From positions 20,001 through 84,000 of the forward strand of contig WBZZ01005273.1 in assembly GCA_019918135.1 (NCBI GenBank): DNA of 64,000 bases, given 5' to 3'. The position numbers and the translations under genes are program-made. The notes under the pieces are model-generated. The model was not told where the DNA came from. It searched no databases and saw nothing but the letters and a program-made list of their open reading frames with translations. Shown in pieces: positions 23,107-34,528 of this stretch (positions are counted from its first letter, which is position 1; each line of letters begins with the position of its first letter). The stretch is from Paulinella micropora (taxonomy: Eukaryota; Cercozoa; Imbricatea; Euglyphida; Paulinellidae).

Positions 23107-23838
23107 ATTTTCTTTTTCTTCTTCATATACATGTTATTATTCTTCTTCTCCACCAGCTCCATCTTTTTTTTTTTTTGTTTTTTTTTGTTTTTTTTTTCAT
23201 CTTCCTTTTCTTTATTTTGCATATTTACTGCAATAAGAATCAAAAAAAGGGCCCGACTGAGCCTCGCTCTTCGGGCAGGCCAAAAAAACTGAGATTCGGT
23301 AGCAACATTGTATGTAATTAAAAATGAAGGATGTATGTAATATTGTTTGGTTCTTTGTGCAGAATCCATCGACGTCGACGATGTTCCAGACGTTCCAGAC
23401 GTCCCTGAAGAAGAAGAGACCCCTGAGCCTCCTATGCCTAAGGGGTCCAGCAAGAAAAAGCCAGGTACTAGCAAATTTCATCTTTTTTTGTGCTTTTTTT
23501 TCAGTGTTTCTAATTTCTGACGTGACTAGGCAAGCCGAAGTCCAAAAAGCCCGCGGTCGACGCTGATGAAGTGGACATGTCGTTGGAGGTATAATCTTTC
23601 CTACTCCTTCTTCTTCTTTTTGTTTTTTTTTGTGAGGGGGGGAGGGGCCCCCCGGGGGGGGGGGGGGGGGCAAAAGGTCTCTTTGGGCGCCGCAGCATAT
23701 AGTTTAGAGAGGGGAGTATAGCTACTAGCTTTAGCATGGCTAGCTAGTGTGTGTGGCATTCTATCAGTGAGCCTTTCCCTGTCTTTTTTTCCGAGTATAA
23801 TCTCTCTAACGGGAAGCGCTGACATTTTTTTTTCAAAC

Positions 23839-23920
<82 letters not shown>

Positions 23921-24186
23921 GGACACCGTGATAGCCCAGTGGTCAAGTTCTACCATCTGGGCCCTGTCGCCAGCTCGATTCCCGTCGGTGCCACCAGTAT
24001 TTTCATTGAACATACCGGTCCGTCTGGACCAGTATTTTCATTGAACATACCGGTCCGTCTGGAAGTGTTGGAACTGCCCTTGCGGGGGTGTCATTACAGC
24101 CTATCGTCAATTCTTCGTACTCCCCTCACGGGTGAGACGATGGAGGCGCATGTGCAGAAATGCATCAGCCATTGACAGAGAAGCAC

Positions 24187-24248
<62 letters not shown>

Positions 24249-24705
24249 TTTGTTGTTGTTGTTGTCGTTGCTGTTGGTTTGTTCTGCCACTGCCTTGTTC
24301 GCAAGAAACGAACGACTTCTTTCAAAACAACGGCGACCGGTATTGTATTCAGGGTAGTTCGTCCGCCGGCGTGTCGAAAGAAGTCGTTCAGAATCTTGTG
24401 AACAAGGCAATGTCAGAACAAGCCGCATCCATTAAGGAAATGCTAGCAGAAGAAAGAAAGTTGAGAGAGGAGGAAAGGAAGAAAAAGAAGCGCAAGATCG
24501 GAAGGAAAAAGAGGCGCAAGAGAAGCGACAACGGGAAGAGGAGAGAAGAAAGAGGAAGAATTCGAAGAAGGAGAAGGAGGAGGAGGAGGAGGAGGAAAGC
24601 TCAGAAGAAGAGAACGAGAGAGTGAAGAAGAAGAAGAAGAAGAATAACAAGAACAAGAAAAACTATGATGATAATGATAACAACAACAACAACAACAGCA
24701 ACAGC

Positions 24706-24740
<35 letters not shown>

Positions 24741-25119
24741 AAATAGTAAGAGCGAGAGAGAAAGCTTGCTGGAGGATCTCATCGCGCAGATGGAAGCTGG
24801 CGCTCTGTCTGCTGGTAACTCACCTTCCACCCCCCAACGCGGCACCGGTCTCACCGCTCCCAGCTCACCTAACGCATGGGAGTTTGTTTTAGCATCGCTT
24901 GCGCTGACTCGGCGCTAACTTCAAATGCACGCACAAGGTAGTTTGCATAGCTTTCACTTTTCTCCTTCATCTGAAAGATGTTTGAATTTGTTTTGTGTTT
25001 TTTTTCTTTGTAGTAGTGTAGTATTAATCGTAATTTTTTGCACTGGCAGGTTTGTTATGGTCGAAAGCGGGATTAAGAACGTTTGTCGCGTGCAAGAGTT
25101 AAACAAACTTCTAATTTAG
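22484..25119 (+). CDS. Spliced host-like gene, EF-hand-like motif and charged tail
   Basis: Tentative exons are 22484-22608 (TSEDNKHREGALALDVAL), 22695-22753 (LFIVFPIGWRKKTPAQ), 22814-23067, 23363-23464, about 23530-23588, about 24354-24918 and perhaps 25051-25119. The third exon has DTDGDGKADE, an EF-hand-like calcium loop, then FFGFNLKHSCMFDPSP and WLLYVGNPTNPPMIC. Later exons are acidic (DVPDVPDVPEEEETPEPP), then a long Glu/Lys coil, an Asn run and a Ser/Pro tail. Exon phases at two junctions and the frame near 24486 do not fit cleanly, so small errors or decay are possible. A SINE and R1 sit in one intron. Product unknown. It points toward the right TIR of the 15.5-kb element. Confidence 0.5.
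23068..23240 (+). repeat. (CTT)n and T-rich intron sequence
   Basis: Pyrimidine-rich low complexity in an intron of the 22484-25119 gene. No other feature seen. Confidence 0.7.
23696..23840 (+). repeat. Dispersed repeat R1, copy 4
   Basis: Same orientation as 22236-22390. It lies in an intron, preceded by a C/G run at 23647-23670. Confidence 0.7.
23921..24187 (+). mobile_element. tRNA-derived SINE, subfamily A, copy 6
   Basis: Full-length copy in an intron of the rightward gene, with A and B boxes and an ATT tail. Confidence 0.8.
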
Positions 25120-25261
25120 TTAGTATGATATTACGGAGTTAGATTTATTATTTTTTTAGTAATTAAAGAAATTTTGTTGTAGAATCTATGTATTTTGCGT
25201 GGCGACATCGCACTTCTCTTCCTCCCCCGTTCCCCCCTCCCCCCCTCGCCCCCCCCGGGGG

Positions 25262-25623
25262 GAATTTATTGTAGGTAAAAGCAATGTTTATTATCATAAT
25301 AAAGTAAAATGCTTAATGTAAACAAAGATAAACAAAATTAAAAGCAAATTCTGCATGTTGGGCATTGTTATCATCATAGATTCATAGTAGCCGGGACTAT
25401 GAAAAAGGAGAAAGATTACCGTGTCGGACCGGTTCCTGCCCACCTCTGAAGATGAAGTTAAAGTGTATTACAATTAATAAAAACATGTTTTAATATTATT
25501 TTTATATGTTCTGCAATCAGTGAATTGATTTCCTTTCATTTCCACACGTTTTCAAAAAAGTCCATATACTTCATGGAAAATTTCGGAAAAAGGGATACCC
25601 CCAAGATTGTCGAATGTTTAGTT
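25262..25623 (-). repeat. Right terminal inverted repeat of the 15.5-kb element
   Basis: Reverse complement of 10135-10487, ending ...CGAATGTTTAGTT at 25623. Directly beyond it, protease coding sequence resumes. Confidence 0.8.
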
Positions 25624-25628
25624 ATATT

Positions 25629-26047
25629 AGCCAGTGATGAAATCTACAAGTTGAAGCCCGGAAGCAGAAAGCGATACGGATTTATTATGAATACCGACCC
25701 TAACAACAAAAAAGTGTTGAAGTGTATGACCGATTAGCACTTTACGAGCCAACAGAAGACTTCAACTACAAATGAAACAACTAATATGTAAAAGCCACCC
25801 CGATAGTTATTTATTAATGAAAGTAAATAAGGTAAAAGAGCAGAGTGATACTTCAGACACATGTGGATGGTTTGCTATGCGTTTTTTAATGGAGCGGGCT
25901 AAAGGAGTGCGATTTAAATTTGCCAGTGGCTATACAGACTTAAAAGAAGAAGAAGCGGAAAAATTAAAGCGCAGAATGGGTATGGTTTTGACACCTTTAT
26001 CTAAAAATATTATTTGTATAATATATCATGGATTACAAAGGGGGTAG
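25629..26047 (+). pseudogene. Adenovirus-like cysteine protease, catalytic part (broken)
   Basis: The domain is recognised from SDEIYKLKPGSRKRYGF, IMNTDPNNKK, and the cysteine segment SDTCGWFAMRFLMERAKGV near 25850-25905. The last fits the catalytic Cys motif of the adenain/Ulp1-like protease that matures virion proteins in Polintons and adenoviruses. The N-terminal part lies on the other side of the 15.5-kb insert. The penton-like gene follows directly. It is a broken fossil. Confidence 0.65.
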
Positions 26048-26835
26048 GTCAAGTAGTATCTATTGCACAAATAGCAAAAATAGGATAACCGACACGGACT
26101 CAGACTTTACACACGAAGTCAATATGAAGGGGCTAGACAATCCCACACATTGTAAAATTCTTCATATCTATGTTCCAAAATCTTATTATTCAGTCGCCAA
26201 TCCTTACAATACCTTTACATTATCCGAAGACGGATATGAGGCTTTAATTACGATACCTGAGGGCAACTAAACAATGAACAATCTAAAAAATAAGTTGTCT
26301 GAGATACTGACGACAGAAAGTCCAAATGACTATACTTATGTTGTCTCAAGCAACAATACAAACACAGAACCAGAGGATGGAAAATTAACAGTTAGTGAAA
26401 TAACGGAGGTATTCAACCGCGGTTTATATTTGATGGTGATACCCGTATTCACGAGGTAATGGGGTTTGATAGAAACTCAACATATTTCTTCGCCAATAAT
26501 TTTATTAAATCGCCAAATGCAATTATTCTAACTGGTGAAAAACTTTGTATCTTCAATCGGATTTGGTAAATGAAGGAGATAATCACGTGCTACAAGAAAT
26601 ATATACAGCTAACGAAATTCCTTTTGGTTCTGTTATCTATGAAGGCTCTGGTAGCGAATACGGGAAAACATTGTCCGCTAGTTCAAACAATGTATTCAGG
26701 TTTTACTTGACAGACGAAAACGACCAAGGCATTAATCTTAACGGGCTCGGCCTTGTTATGACATTGTTGATTTATCGCGAAACTAATTATTTTAATTTAT
26801 TTAATTCATTCTTTAATTTGTTGAAATCAAAGTGA
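26028..26835 (+). pseudogene. Penton-like minor capsid protein (broken)
   Basis: It starts MDYKGGRSSSIYCTNSKNR. Family signs are the N-terminal KILHIYVPKSYYSV strand, ITIPEGN, then YLQSDLVNEGDNHVLQEIY, SSNNVFRFYLTDENDQG and INLNGLGLVMTL near the C-terminus. These match the single-jelly-roll penton protein of Polintons, virophages and adintovirus-like viruses, which fills the capsid vertices. It lies directly before the major capsid gene, as usual. It is a fossil with several breaks. Confidence 0.7.
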
Positions 26836-26913
26836 ATTAATTTTTGATTTAATTATTTTTTCTATAAATATACTTCGTGTATTAATCAACTTACACCATT
26901 TCAAAAACAAAAA

Positions 26914-28410
26914 ATGCCTGTCCAATATGGAGGAGAACTTACACACAGTCAGAGCGAGCTTATCCGCGGTAATTATTCGCTTAATAAACTTACTGCCCGC
27001 GAAAGTCTTGCGACTGTTACGATTAGCAGTGTTGGAGGAACTGAATCAACTTTTGAAATTCCTACTCGTCCTTTGAACCTTGCGAGGAGTGTGTTGCGAT
27101 TTACCTACACACCGACAACTGGCGGAATCGGTCATTATAACAGAATTGCTATGGACTGCCTGTCCATGATTAAGACAATTGAACTGCGAAGCCGAAGCGG
27201 TCAGTATCTGTGTAATCTTCAACATGTGGGAAATTACACTAAGATGGTTTGGAAACCTGAGATTTCTTATGATAGATTTATGGCTTTGGATAACCACGGG
27301 GCTGGGTCTGGTTATGGGTCTATGCTTCAAAAGTGTAATGCTGGAAAGATTGTCGTTGGAACTGTGGCAGAAAGAAAGGCTATTACTGATGCTGCTGCGG
27401 TTGGGACTTTAAAAACCGCAGTTCAAACATGCTACAAAGTACCACTTGTCGCTGCTCGTCGTCATAATGATACCGCTCTCGCCGATAGCACTGCTGGAGA
27501 CTATAGTCTTGTTAATGTTGAGTATGAGGAGGCAAAGTATTTTGAGGGTGGAGATATTGGTCAAGACGCAGCAGTAGTAATTGCACCAGCAGTCAATACT
27601 GGAAATTCACCAGTAATCAATGTGTCTATTCCTCTCGGTATGCTTTTTGGAACCATTTTTGAAATTGATAAGACTATCGGCTTTAATGAAATCTTTATTT
27701 GAGGATTGTGTGGGAGGGGACACAGAAAACCATATTTTATGGAACTGATTCTAATAGTGTTGCAGCAGGAGCGACAGCCACCGCACTGCCCGCAGAGATT
27801 ACCAACCTTAAGCTCTTTCTTGCTGCTGAAACTGATCCAAATGTTATTTTGGGTGTTCAACAAAAGATTGCTGGTGAAGGTTTTTCGTTTAAGACTGAAT
27901 ACCCTATCTCTTGCAAAACCAATCTTGCAGCCGGCACTCAGTCATTTGTTTTGAAGATTAACCGCTCTCAGGGTGAAAGAATTCGCCGAATTTACACGAG
28001 TGGATTTAATAATACCGAAAGTGCGAATACCGCATTTGATTGCGATAACCGAGCACAGGCTAAGATTATTTCTTATTATACTACTTTGGATAGTTATAGA
28101 ATCCAGCAGTTTGATGTCGCTTGCTCCCGCGATGAAGATTATATGATTTTGAAGAAAAAACTTAAGGGCTCCGCTATTTTGAACTCTAATGTGTATAAAT
28201 ATAACTGGTTCCACGTTGATTTCTGGGATCACAACCGCCCACTTTATGACAAGAGAGAAGAAGAGGGATATGAAGTGGCTGGTCTGTCTTTGGACACCGA
28301 ACGGCGGTATGAATGGAGTGCGACTGGGGAAGTACAATTTGAATTATTATACTTACGCTATTCTTCAGAGGACTATTGTTGTTAAGGGAATTGAAATTTT
28401 GATGAGTTGA
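26914..28410 (+). pseudogene. Double-jelly-roll major capsid protein (broken)
   Basis: It starts MPVQYGGELTHSQSELIRG. The N-terminal strand-rich jelly roll (TFEIPTRPLNLARSVL, YNRIAMDCLSMIKTIEL) and the second roll (ILGVQQKIAGEGFSF, DSYRIQQFDVACSRDEDY) precede the conserved-looking end SLDTERRYEWSATGEVQ and IVVKGIEILMS. The length of about 498 codons and the position after the penton fit major capsid proteins of Polinton-like viruses. Few breaks. A 3' hairpin follows directly at 28413. Confidence 0.75.
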
Positions 28411-28412
28411 TA

Positions 28413-28462
28413 TTTATGAGCATCGCTTTCATTCGCTACGCTCATTTTCACTTGCTCATAAA
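28413..28462 (+). terminator. 3' hairpin (copy 2)
   Basis: Arms TTTATGAGCA (28413-28422) and TGCTCATAAA (28453-28462) start 3 bases after the capsid stop codon. The flank GATATTTA...TAAACATCG is shared with copies at 35015 and 42128. Confidence 0.65.
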
Positions 28463-28523
28463 CATCGTGAAAAACAAAAAAAGAACAAATTAATAGATTC
28501 ATTTTTTTTTCAAAATAAAAAAC

Positions 28524-28576
28524 GATGTTTTAGAATAAGAGAGAGTGCGGAGCACGAATCGCAATTCTAAAATATC
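28524..28576 (+). promoter_or_regulatory. Dyad leader hairpin (copy 3)
   Basis: GATGTTTTAGAAT (28524-28536) pairs with ATTCTAAAATATC (28564-28576) around AAGAGAGAGTGCGGAGCACG with an inner GTGC/GCAC stem. The start codon is 2 bases further on. Compared with copy 2, one stem pair changes from G-C to T-A on both arms. Confidence 0.7.
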
Positions 28577-28577
28577 A

Positions 28578-29434
28578 ATGAAAACTCACCAGAGAAACTT
28601 AATCGCAGAAAATCCTGACGGAGAATTTATAAATGTCAAAGTTGGATATGATGGTGATATTGAAACAAATAATTCAAAAACCGCTTTTGGTGAAGCAGTA
28701 GTAGGACAATTAACGCCAGTTTTACAGGAAATCTTTCCATATACAATTAACACTACGATATGGACGAAAACAGAAACAAATCATCTGTGTCATTTTTGAA
28801 TAATATGGCAACATTAACAACTCAAGCGGATGCCACAGCGGATGCTAGACTGGTAAGTAAAAGGAGAATAAAATATAGAACTGGAACGGGCGTCCTCGCC
28901 CGCTTTACTGCTATATGGACAACGGATGATACAAAAGATTACTATTCATATATTAGAATAGGAAATGAGCTCGTTGATGGATTTTATTTCTACATAAATA
29001 GAGCAGGAATGAATATTGTGCATTGTGAAGGAGGTGTCGTAGATTATATTGACCAAGTAGACTGGGATGACCCGTGCGATGGAACTTCGGCTATGCCAGA
29101 AGTAGTTTGGAGCAAAGGAAATGTATTTCAAATTCAATGTCAGTATCTTGGGTTCGGTGCTATTGAGTTTTATATTGAAAATCCCATAACAGGATTATTT
29201 CAATTAGTTCATATGATTGACTATGCGAATGCTAATACTGGGGTAAGCCTGCGAAATACGACATTACCTTTTACAGCAGTAATGAAAAATGATGCAGCGA
29301 TTGGAATACAAACTCTTAAAACAGCGAGTGCCAGTTTATTCATTGAGGGGTCAAATACTATTAATACTAGCATAACAAATTCAATTGAGGGTAGTGAAGT
29401 TGCTCACACCACAGAAAGACCAATATTAAAGTAG
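28578..29434 (+). pseudogene. Virion surface/structural protein, N-terminal part (fossil)
   Basis: It begins MKTHQRNLIAENPDGEF. It has a beta-rich domain seen in several large DNA viruses and virophages (SKRRIKYRTGTGVLARF, IGNELVDGFYFYINRAG, FQIQCQYLGFGAIEFYIE, LRNTTLPFTAVMKND, ASASLFIEG). Its place after the capsid gene and behind a shared leader suggests a late structural role such as a spike or fibre base. Similar C-terminal sequence lies at 34650-35010. It is broken and rearranged. Confidence 0.55.
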
Positions 29435-29439
29435 TAGAT

Positions 29440-31606
29440 TTAAAATCTAGACGAGACAATAGATTAAACTCTCTTACATACGAGAAGCAAGGATTAGACA
29501 TAAACTTTTATGATACTGACACATTAGAGCGAGAGATTCTACTTCCTATACTATTAGATGCTAAAAGAATTGGGATGAGAGGAAATGCCGACGTTCATAT
29601 TACTATAACCTACATAACTGACAACAAAGAATTAAATAGTATTATGAAAAGAAAACATTTAATTTTTTCAAATAAAAAACTATGATGATTTTATTGAAAT
29701 GTTGAATGAGTTCAACATAAGCAATATTGAAGCATCTGGATTAGGTTATGACCGGATTATTGAATACGCTATGGCAGTAGTAGTTCAAGAAAACGGAGGC
29801 GGTTGTTATGAAGGAAAAAACAAATGTAAAAAAACAATATTGGAAGAAATTATATTAATATCTCCCGCTAGCAAAAATAATAATTGTTTATTTTTCCTTT
29901 GTAAAGACATTCTTAATATGCCACTCATTAACAGAAAAAGATGCAAGGATATTAGAGAACAATTCAATCTTTCTAACGATTGCCCAATTCCATTCTCTAC
30001 CGCCGTAAAAATCCTTAATACTTTGATAAAGGAAGGGAAGACATACGAAATAACAAATTCTCTAACAAAGGAGACAATAAGCACAAACGAAATAGGAGAA
30101 GAAGCGGATATTATGATTTACTTAGAGAATAACCACTATTTTGGATTAATTAAAAGAGGTAAAAAGAAATGTGAAAAATGCTTAACTAAGTATTTTATAA
30201 AACATACTTGTAATCCAAAAGTTATTAATTATGCAAATAGAGAAATATTAAAGAATGGAAAGAGACATTTAATAACGAAGTCTCATAAAGAAAAATATAA
30301 TAATAAAGATGAAATCCTTCATTACGACTTAGAAACTTGGAGAAACAAAACGATTTCCGAAGGCTTTGATATACCCGATTGTTATATAGTCGGATATACT
30401 CAGGGAATGGAAAGATTTAAATATTATGCTGGTATTGATTGTATTTCTAAATTTCTTGATTTACTCTTAGGGAGAGGAAGGAAGTTAGCATTAGAATGGG
30501 CTAGCAAACAACCACATAATCCAGTCAAGAAAGTAGCAGGAGTAAGAAAGAAAAAGAAGAAAGTGAAGAAGCACCAATTTTATTTATGTGAATGGGTTTA
30601 ACGGGGCGAACTTTGACCACTACTTTATTAAACAAGAATTAATAAGAAGAGGTATTAAACCAAAATCACATATGATTAATAACGGGTCAATAATCTCTTT
30701 ATAATTTGAAAATATTAAAATGTGGGATATGTGTAAGCATACTCAGGGGACATTAAAAGAAAACTTAGAAAATAATATTATGAAATGTAAAACTCTTAAA
30801 GGAGATTTTGACCACGAGAAGGCATCTACTTGGGAAACAATGAGTGAAGAATTAAAGAAATAAGTGTCTTGAATGTTTGAAGTGTGATGTTATGGGGTTA
30901 AAAGAGTTATATGACAAAATAAACACAGAGATATTTGAAAAACACTCGGTGAATTTAACTTCATACATTTCAACTTCAGGCCTCGCCTTCAATATCTGGA
31001 AGAAAATGATTGATGGTAAGCACGATGTAAGACTTCCAACTATTGAACAAGAGAAGGCATTTAGAAAAGCGTCGGAGCAAGAACATATCCAAGCAAAAAA
31101 GATTTATTTCAAAACAATACAAGGACTACTTAGCAGGGAAAATCACATTTGATGAATTAACAGATTATTTAGTTGATGCGGATGTCGTATATTTTAATCC
31201 AACAGGGATGCTTAATTTATTTATGGTTGGAGAAATTAAGTTGGCTATCGCACCATTTGATTATAATAATCTTACTATCGGTATTTACAATGTTGATTAT
31301 ATCTCACCAAAAGACAAATTACATTCAAGAATAGGACAAAGAAATAAAATGGGTTCATTAAAGTGGAATTTAGTAGATATGAAAGACCAATGGCTTACAA
31401 GTGTTGATATTGAAGATATGATTAAGGAAGGCTACGATATAACAATTCATAAAGGATACTATACAGAGGAGGCAGAACCAGTATTAAAAGAATATATATT
31501 AGAAATGTTTAAGGCAAAAGAGAATAGCGAAAAAGGCACACCGCAATATTTATTAGCCAAACTATTTATGAATTCGTTATACGGAAAGATGATACAAAGT
31601 ACGTAG
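29440..31606 (+). pseudogene. Protein-primed DNA polymerase B, large part (fossil)
   Basis: The part includes the N-terminal region (GLDINFYDTD, VQENGGGCYEGKNKC), the exonuclease domain (HYDLETWRNK), the palm/TPR region (KYFNPTG-like VVYFNPTGMLNLF) and a KMIQ-containing motif near its right end. Protein-primed family B polymerases replicate Polintons from terminal protein primers. Other pieces of the same gene type lie at 34529-34648 and 36072-36796. Element C carries a more complete copy for comparison. The right side borders a TATG microsatellite. It is a fossil with several breaks. Confidence 0.7.
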
Positions 31607-31830
31607 CTATGTATGTATGTATGTATGCATGCATGTATGTATGTATGTATGTATGTAGGATGTAGGATGTAGGTATGTAGGTATGTAGGTATGCAGGTAT
31701 GTATGTATGTATGTATGTATGTCACGTAGTATGTATGTATGTATGTATGTATGTATGTATGTATCAGTGCAGGCATGTATGCATAATATGCATGCATGTA
31801 TGTATGTACGTATGTATGTAAATGCGACAC
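31607..31830 (+). repeat. (TATG)n microsatellite
   Basis: Imperfect TATG units with GTAGGTAT and GCATGCATG variants, directly next to polymerase sequence. The complementary ATAC tract lies at 36799-37500, also next to polymerase sequence. Confidence 0.9.
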
Positions 31831-33060
31831 TGATGTCATTATTACCGTATGATTATTAAATTATTCAATTAATATGAACTTGAGTTCAACTTGAATCGGT
31901 GGCAATATCAATCAATATTAATCAACATAATCAAGTCACCTTATGACGGTGGCAGTTGATAATGAAACGGAACTTATCATAATGAAGTACTACGTGACGG
32001 AACTAAAAATAGATGTAAAAACTTGAAGAAAATTCACACAATATCATCATGGTGATGATAGTAATAATTCGGTCCGGTACGGTATTCACATGATTCTGGA
32101 TCATACTGATAATATGATCTTATTCAATATTATTCAACTTATGATTAGTATTATATTAATCAATATTATTCAATACCATTCAATATTATGCTTCAATATG
32201 ACTTATTCAATATTATTCACCGTCCTGCCAATTAGTGTTATTGTATTCAATATTATTTAATATTATTCAATAATATTCAATAGTATTATTCAATATTACT
32301 TAATGTTATTGACTATTCAATATTATTTAACGTTATCCAAGTTATTAAACCTAATTATTGAATATCATTAATGTTGATCAATCATGTATTACTTAATAAC
32401 GGTAGGCTGATGATGAGAGAGAGAGAGCCTGAGAGAGCGAGAGTGTGTGAGAGACTCAGAGAGTGAAAGAGAGAGAGAGAGAAAGGAGAGATGGATAAGG
32501 GGAGAGAGGAGAAAGGGAGAGAGGGGGAGAGGGAGAAAGGGAGAAAGGGGAAAGACATGCATGCATACATGCATACATGCATACATACATACACACATAC
32601 AAGAAGAACGACTTTTATAACTTAGTTCTGACTTTACTTCATGTACAATCTCGCTTTCGACTTATTAAAGAAGAAGAAGAAGAAGAAGAAGAAGAAGAAG
32701 AAGAAGAAGAAGAAGAAGAAGAAGAAGAAGAAGAAGAAGAAGAACCTTCCTTCTTCCCCTCACTTCTGTCCGCTTATCATATCTAGCTCTCTCCTTATTT
32801 TTTTCTGTCCTTTCTCATTTCTATTTCCTGATCATATATAGCTTACATTTTCTCCTCTTCCTCTATTTCCTTCTCCTTTCCCATTTCTTATTTTCTTATC
32901 ATATTTAGTTTATATTCTTTCCTCTCCCTCATATATTTTACTTTCATTTTTCTTATATCTCTTTCATATTTTTGTTTTTTTTTTCTCTTTTTCTCCCCTC
33001 ATATTTTCTTTTGGTTTCGTTTTTCCCACTTCTCTTTTCTCATTCAGTAGTATAAATTAT
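31831..33060. repeat. AT-rich and low-complexity spacer
   Basis: 32100-32400 is built of repeated CAATATTATT units; 32410-32560 is GA-rich; 32560-32600 has CATGCATA units; 32668-32743 is (GAA)n; 32745-33050 is T/C-rich with a recurring TTATCATATxTAG motif. I see no gene. Confidence 0.6.
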
Positions 33061-33093
33061 GAAATTTTTAATACCGTTTTTTGCACCCTCAAA

Positions 33094-33234
33094 ATGGCTA
33101 TTATAAATTTCATCGTCCTTCCTATTGATAGTTTAAACAATCAATACGAAGCCTTAAAACAGCAAAATAACAAAATCAAAATTTTTGATAAATACAAGAA
33201 AGCAGACTGGATAAATTCGTTTTCCTCTACTTAA
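33094..33234 (+). CDS. Small hypothetical protein (element AB)
   Basis: A 46-residue frame (MAIINFIVLPIDSLNNQYEA to WINSFSST). It is followed 13 bases later by a near-perfect hairpin, as with other viral genes here, which supports it as a real small gene. No family is recognised. Confidence 0.4.
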   Translation: MAIINFIVLPIDSLNNQYEALKQQNNKIKIFDKYKKADWINSFSST

Positions 33235-33247
33235 AAATAATAATAAT

Positions 33248-33277
33248 AAGGATTAACGAACCGCTTCGTTATTCCTT
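33248..33277 (+). terminator. 3' hairpin with CCGC loop
   Basis: AAGGATTAACGAA (33248-33260) and TTCGTTATTCCTT (33265-33277) pair with one mismatch around a four-base loop, just after the small gene at 33094. Confidence 0.55.
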
Positions 33278-33302
33278 CTAAAGATCAACGAAACATATAT
33301 TT

Positions 33303-33416
33303 ATGGATGGCGACTATACAAGACCTAATTCTAAACAATTATATGAACAAACAAATAGAGAGCAAAGGAATAAGAAAGCAAAAGAAAAAATGAAATGTGA
33401 ATTATCCAGACATTAA
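33303..33416 (+). CDS. Small basic hypothetical protein
   Basis: A 37-residue Lys/Arg/Gln-rich frame (MDGDYTRPNSKQLYEQ). It resembles the start of the small basic helical proteins common in Polinton-like viruses. It is short, so support is weak. Confidence 0.3.
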   Translation: MDGDYTRPNSKQLYEQTNREQRNKKAKEKMKCELSRH

Positions 33417-33499
33417 AAAAAACACATAAAGAAAACCCCCCAAAAAGTTCTCCACAGAGCACTAAGGAAAAATATATGTATTGTAAAAGAAAAAATTTA

Positions 33500-33542
33500 G
33501 CGGATTGAAAATCCGCAATTAGATTATGTCAAAGACATAATC
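33500..33542 (+). terminator. Two tandem perfect hairpins
   Basis: GCGGATT/AATCCGC (33500-33516, loop GAA) and GATTATGTC/GACATAATC (33522-33542, loop AAA). They lie between the small frame at 33303 and the zinc-finger gene at 33600. Confidence 0.6.
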
Positions 33543-33599
33543 AAAAAATTTCGTCTTTTATATAGTTCATTTGTTTTTGACCACTTCAAAAACAAAAAC

Positions 33600-33833
33600 A
33601 TGGATACTCGCAAACAGAAGAGAACAAAATATGTGAAGGAAAGAATGAAAGAGAAATATAAATGCATATGTGGAAAGGTAATAGGGATATATGGAAAATA
33701 TCAACACGAAAAATCAGACTTTCATAAAGACTACTTCGCAGAGAAAGAAGAGGTTATGATAGGAGGACATAAAGTTATTCGTATAATTCGTAGAAACGAT
33801 GACATAGAAAGATATTTTAAAAATAAAATGTAA
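33600..33833 (+). CDS. Small zinc-finger protein (element AB)
   Basis: This 77-residue intact frame starts MDTRKQKRTKYVKERM. It has a C-x-C-x(n)-H-x(5)-H pattern (YKCICGKVIGIYGKYQHEKSDFH), a small finger type frequent in giant-virus and Polinton-like genomes. The C-terminus is IIRRNDDIERYF. A clear homologue with the same C-terminal motif lies in element C at 45780-45960. It may bind nucleic acid. Its last codons overlap the duplicated leader at 33826. Confidence 0.55.
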   Translation: MDTRKQKRTKYVKERMKEKYKCICGKVIGIYGKYQHEKSDFHKDYFAEKEEVMIGGHKVIRIIRRNDDIERYFKNKM

Positions 33834-33871
33834 AACCATTTAAAGAAATAAATATTATTACTTATATATAG
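33826..33871 (+). promoter_or_regulatory. Duplicated leader, copy 1
   Basis: AAAATGTAAAACCATTTAAAG and the following AAATAAATATTATTACTTATA also occur at 34150-34196. Each copy ends a few bases before a start codon (33873 and 34200). Probable promoter or leader duplication. Confidence 0.55.
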
Positions 33872-33872
33872 T

Positions 33873-34376
33873 ATGACTTCTTTACGGATACAAGCGGACA
33901 AGGAAATGAAAGAACTATACAACTTACGTTTTCCAGAAGCATTAGCGGGCGATAGAAGGATTAAGAAATACACAAAAAGAGAAGTGCTTCAACGATATAG
34001 TAAGGCTTTTAAGTTTTGGAACGAACAGAGAAGCATAGCATTACTAGCAGAGCAGACCTCGTTGAATATTCACAAATGGGAAATATGTGAAGAAGCAATA
34101 AGACAACTTAAATTAAGGATTATTATTTTATTAAATAATAATTTAATTCAAAATGTAAAACCATTTAAAGAAATAAATATTATTACTTATAATATAGACA
34201 TGGGAAGACACAAGAAATATCTCACACCAGAGGACAAACGAAAGGCGAATAATGAAAAAGCAATGGCTTATTATAATAAGCATCGCGAAGAAGTAAATAT
34301 AAGACGAAAGGAAAAATTGAAAGAACGAAATAGAAAACTTAATGAATATGAAGAAATGAAGGCGAGAGGAGCATAA
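33873..34376 (+). CDS. Two small basic proteins in one open frame
   Basis: The 167-residue open frame seems to hold two units. The first (MTSLRIQADKEMKEL to about 34130) is helical and unrecognised. The second starts at 34200 behind the second leader copy (MGRHKKYLTPEDKRKANN) and resembles the small basic protein of element C at 45266-45394 (MGRKPLYKTPEEKKEAM). The leader between them is itself open. A role in DNA binding or regulation is only a guess. Confidence 0.45.
   Translation: MTSLRIQADKEMKELYNLRFPEALAGDRRIKKYTKREVLQRYSKAFKFWNEQRSIALLAEQTSLNIHKWEICEEAIRQLKLRIIILLNNNLIQNVKPFKEINIITYNIDMGRHKKYLTPEDKRKANNEKAMAYYNKHREEVNIRRKEKLKERNRKLNEYEEMKARGA
34150..34196 (+). promoter_or_regulatory. 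Duplicated leader, copy 2
   Basis: Near-identical to 33826-33871. It precedes the start codon at 34200. Confidence 0.55.
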
Positions 34377-34528
34377 ATCAAAAAACAAATAAAAAAACGA
34401 AAAATTATTTTTTGTGGTAAATAAAATGAATTTCATGTTAAGGGTAAGACAATTTATATTTATATATCGGCAAAACAATTTAATTTATTTCATTATTTTT
34501 ATATCTACACTAATATAAAAGTAAAATA

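Noticed and set aside
31607-31830. His/Thr/Tyr or Met/Tyr/Val/Cys frames here and at 36799-37500
   Set aside because: TATG/ATAC microsatellites read in several frames.
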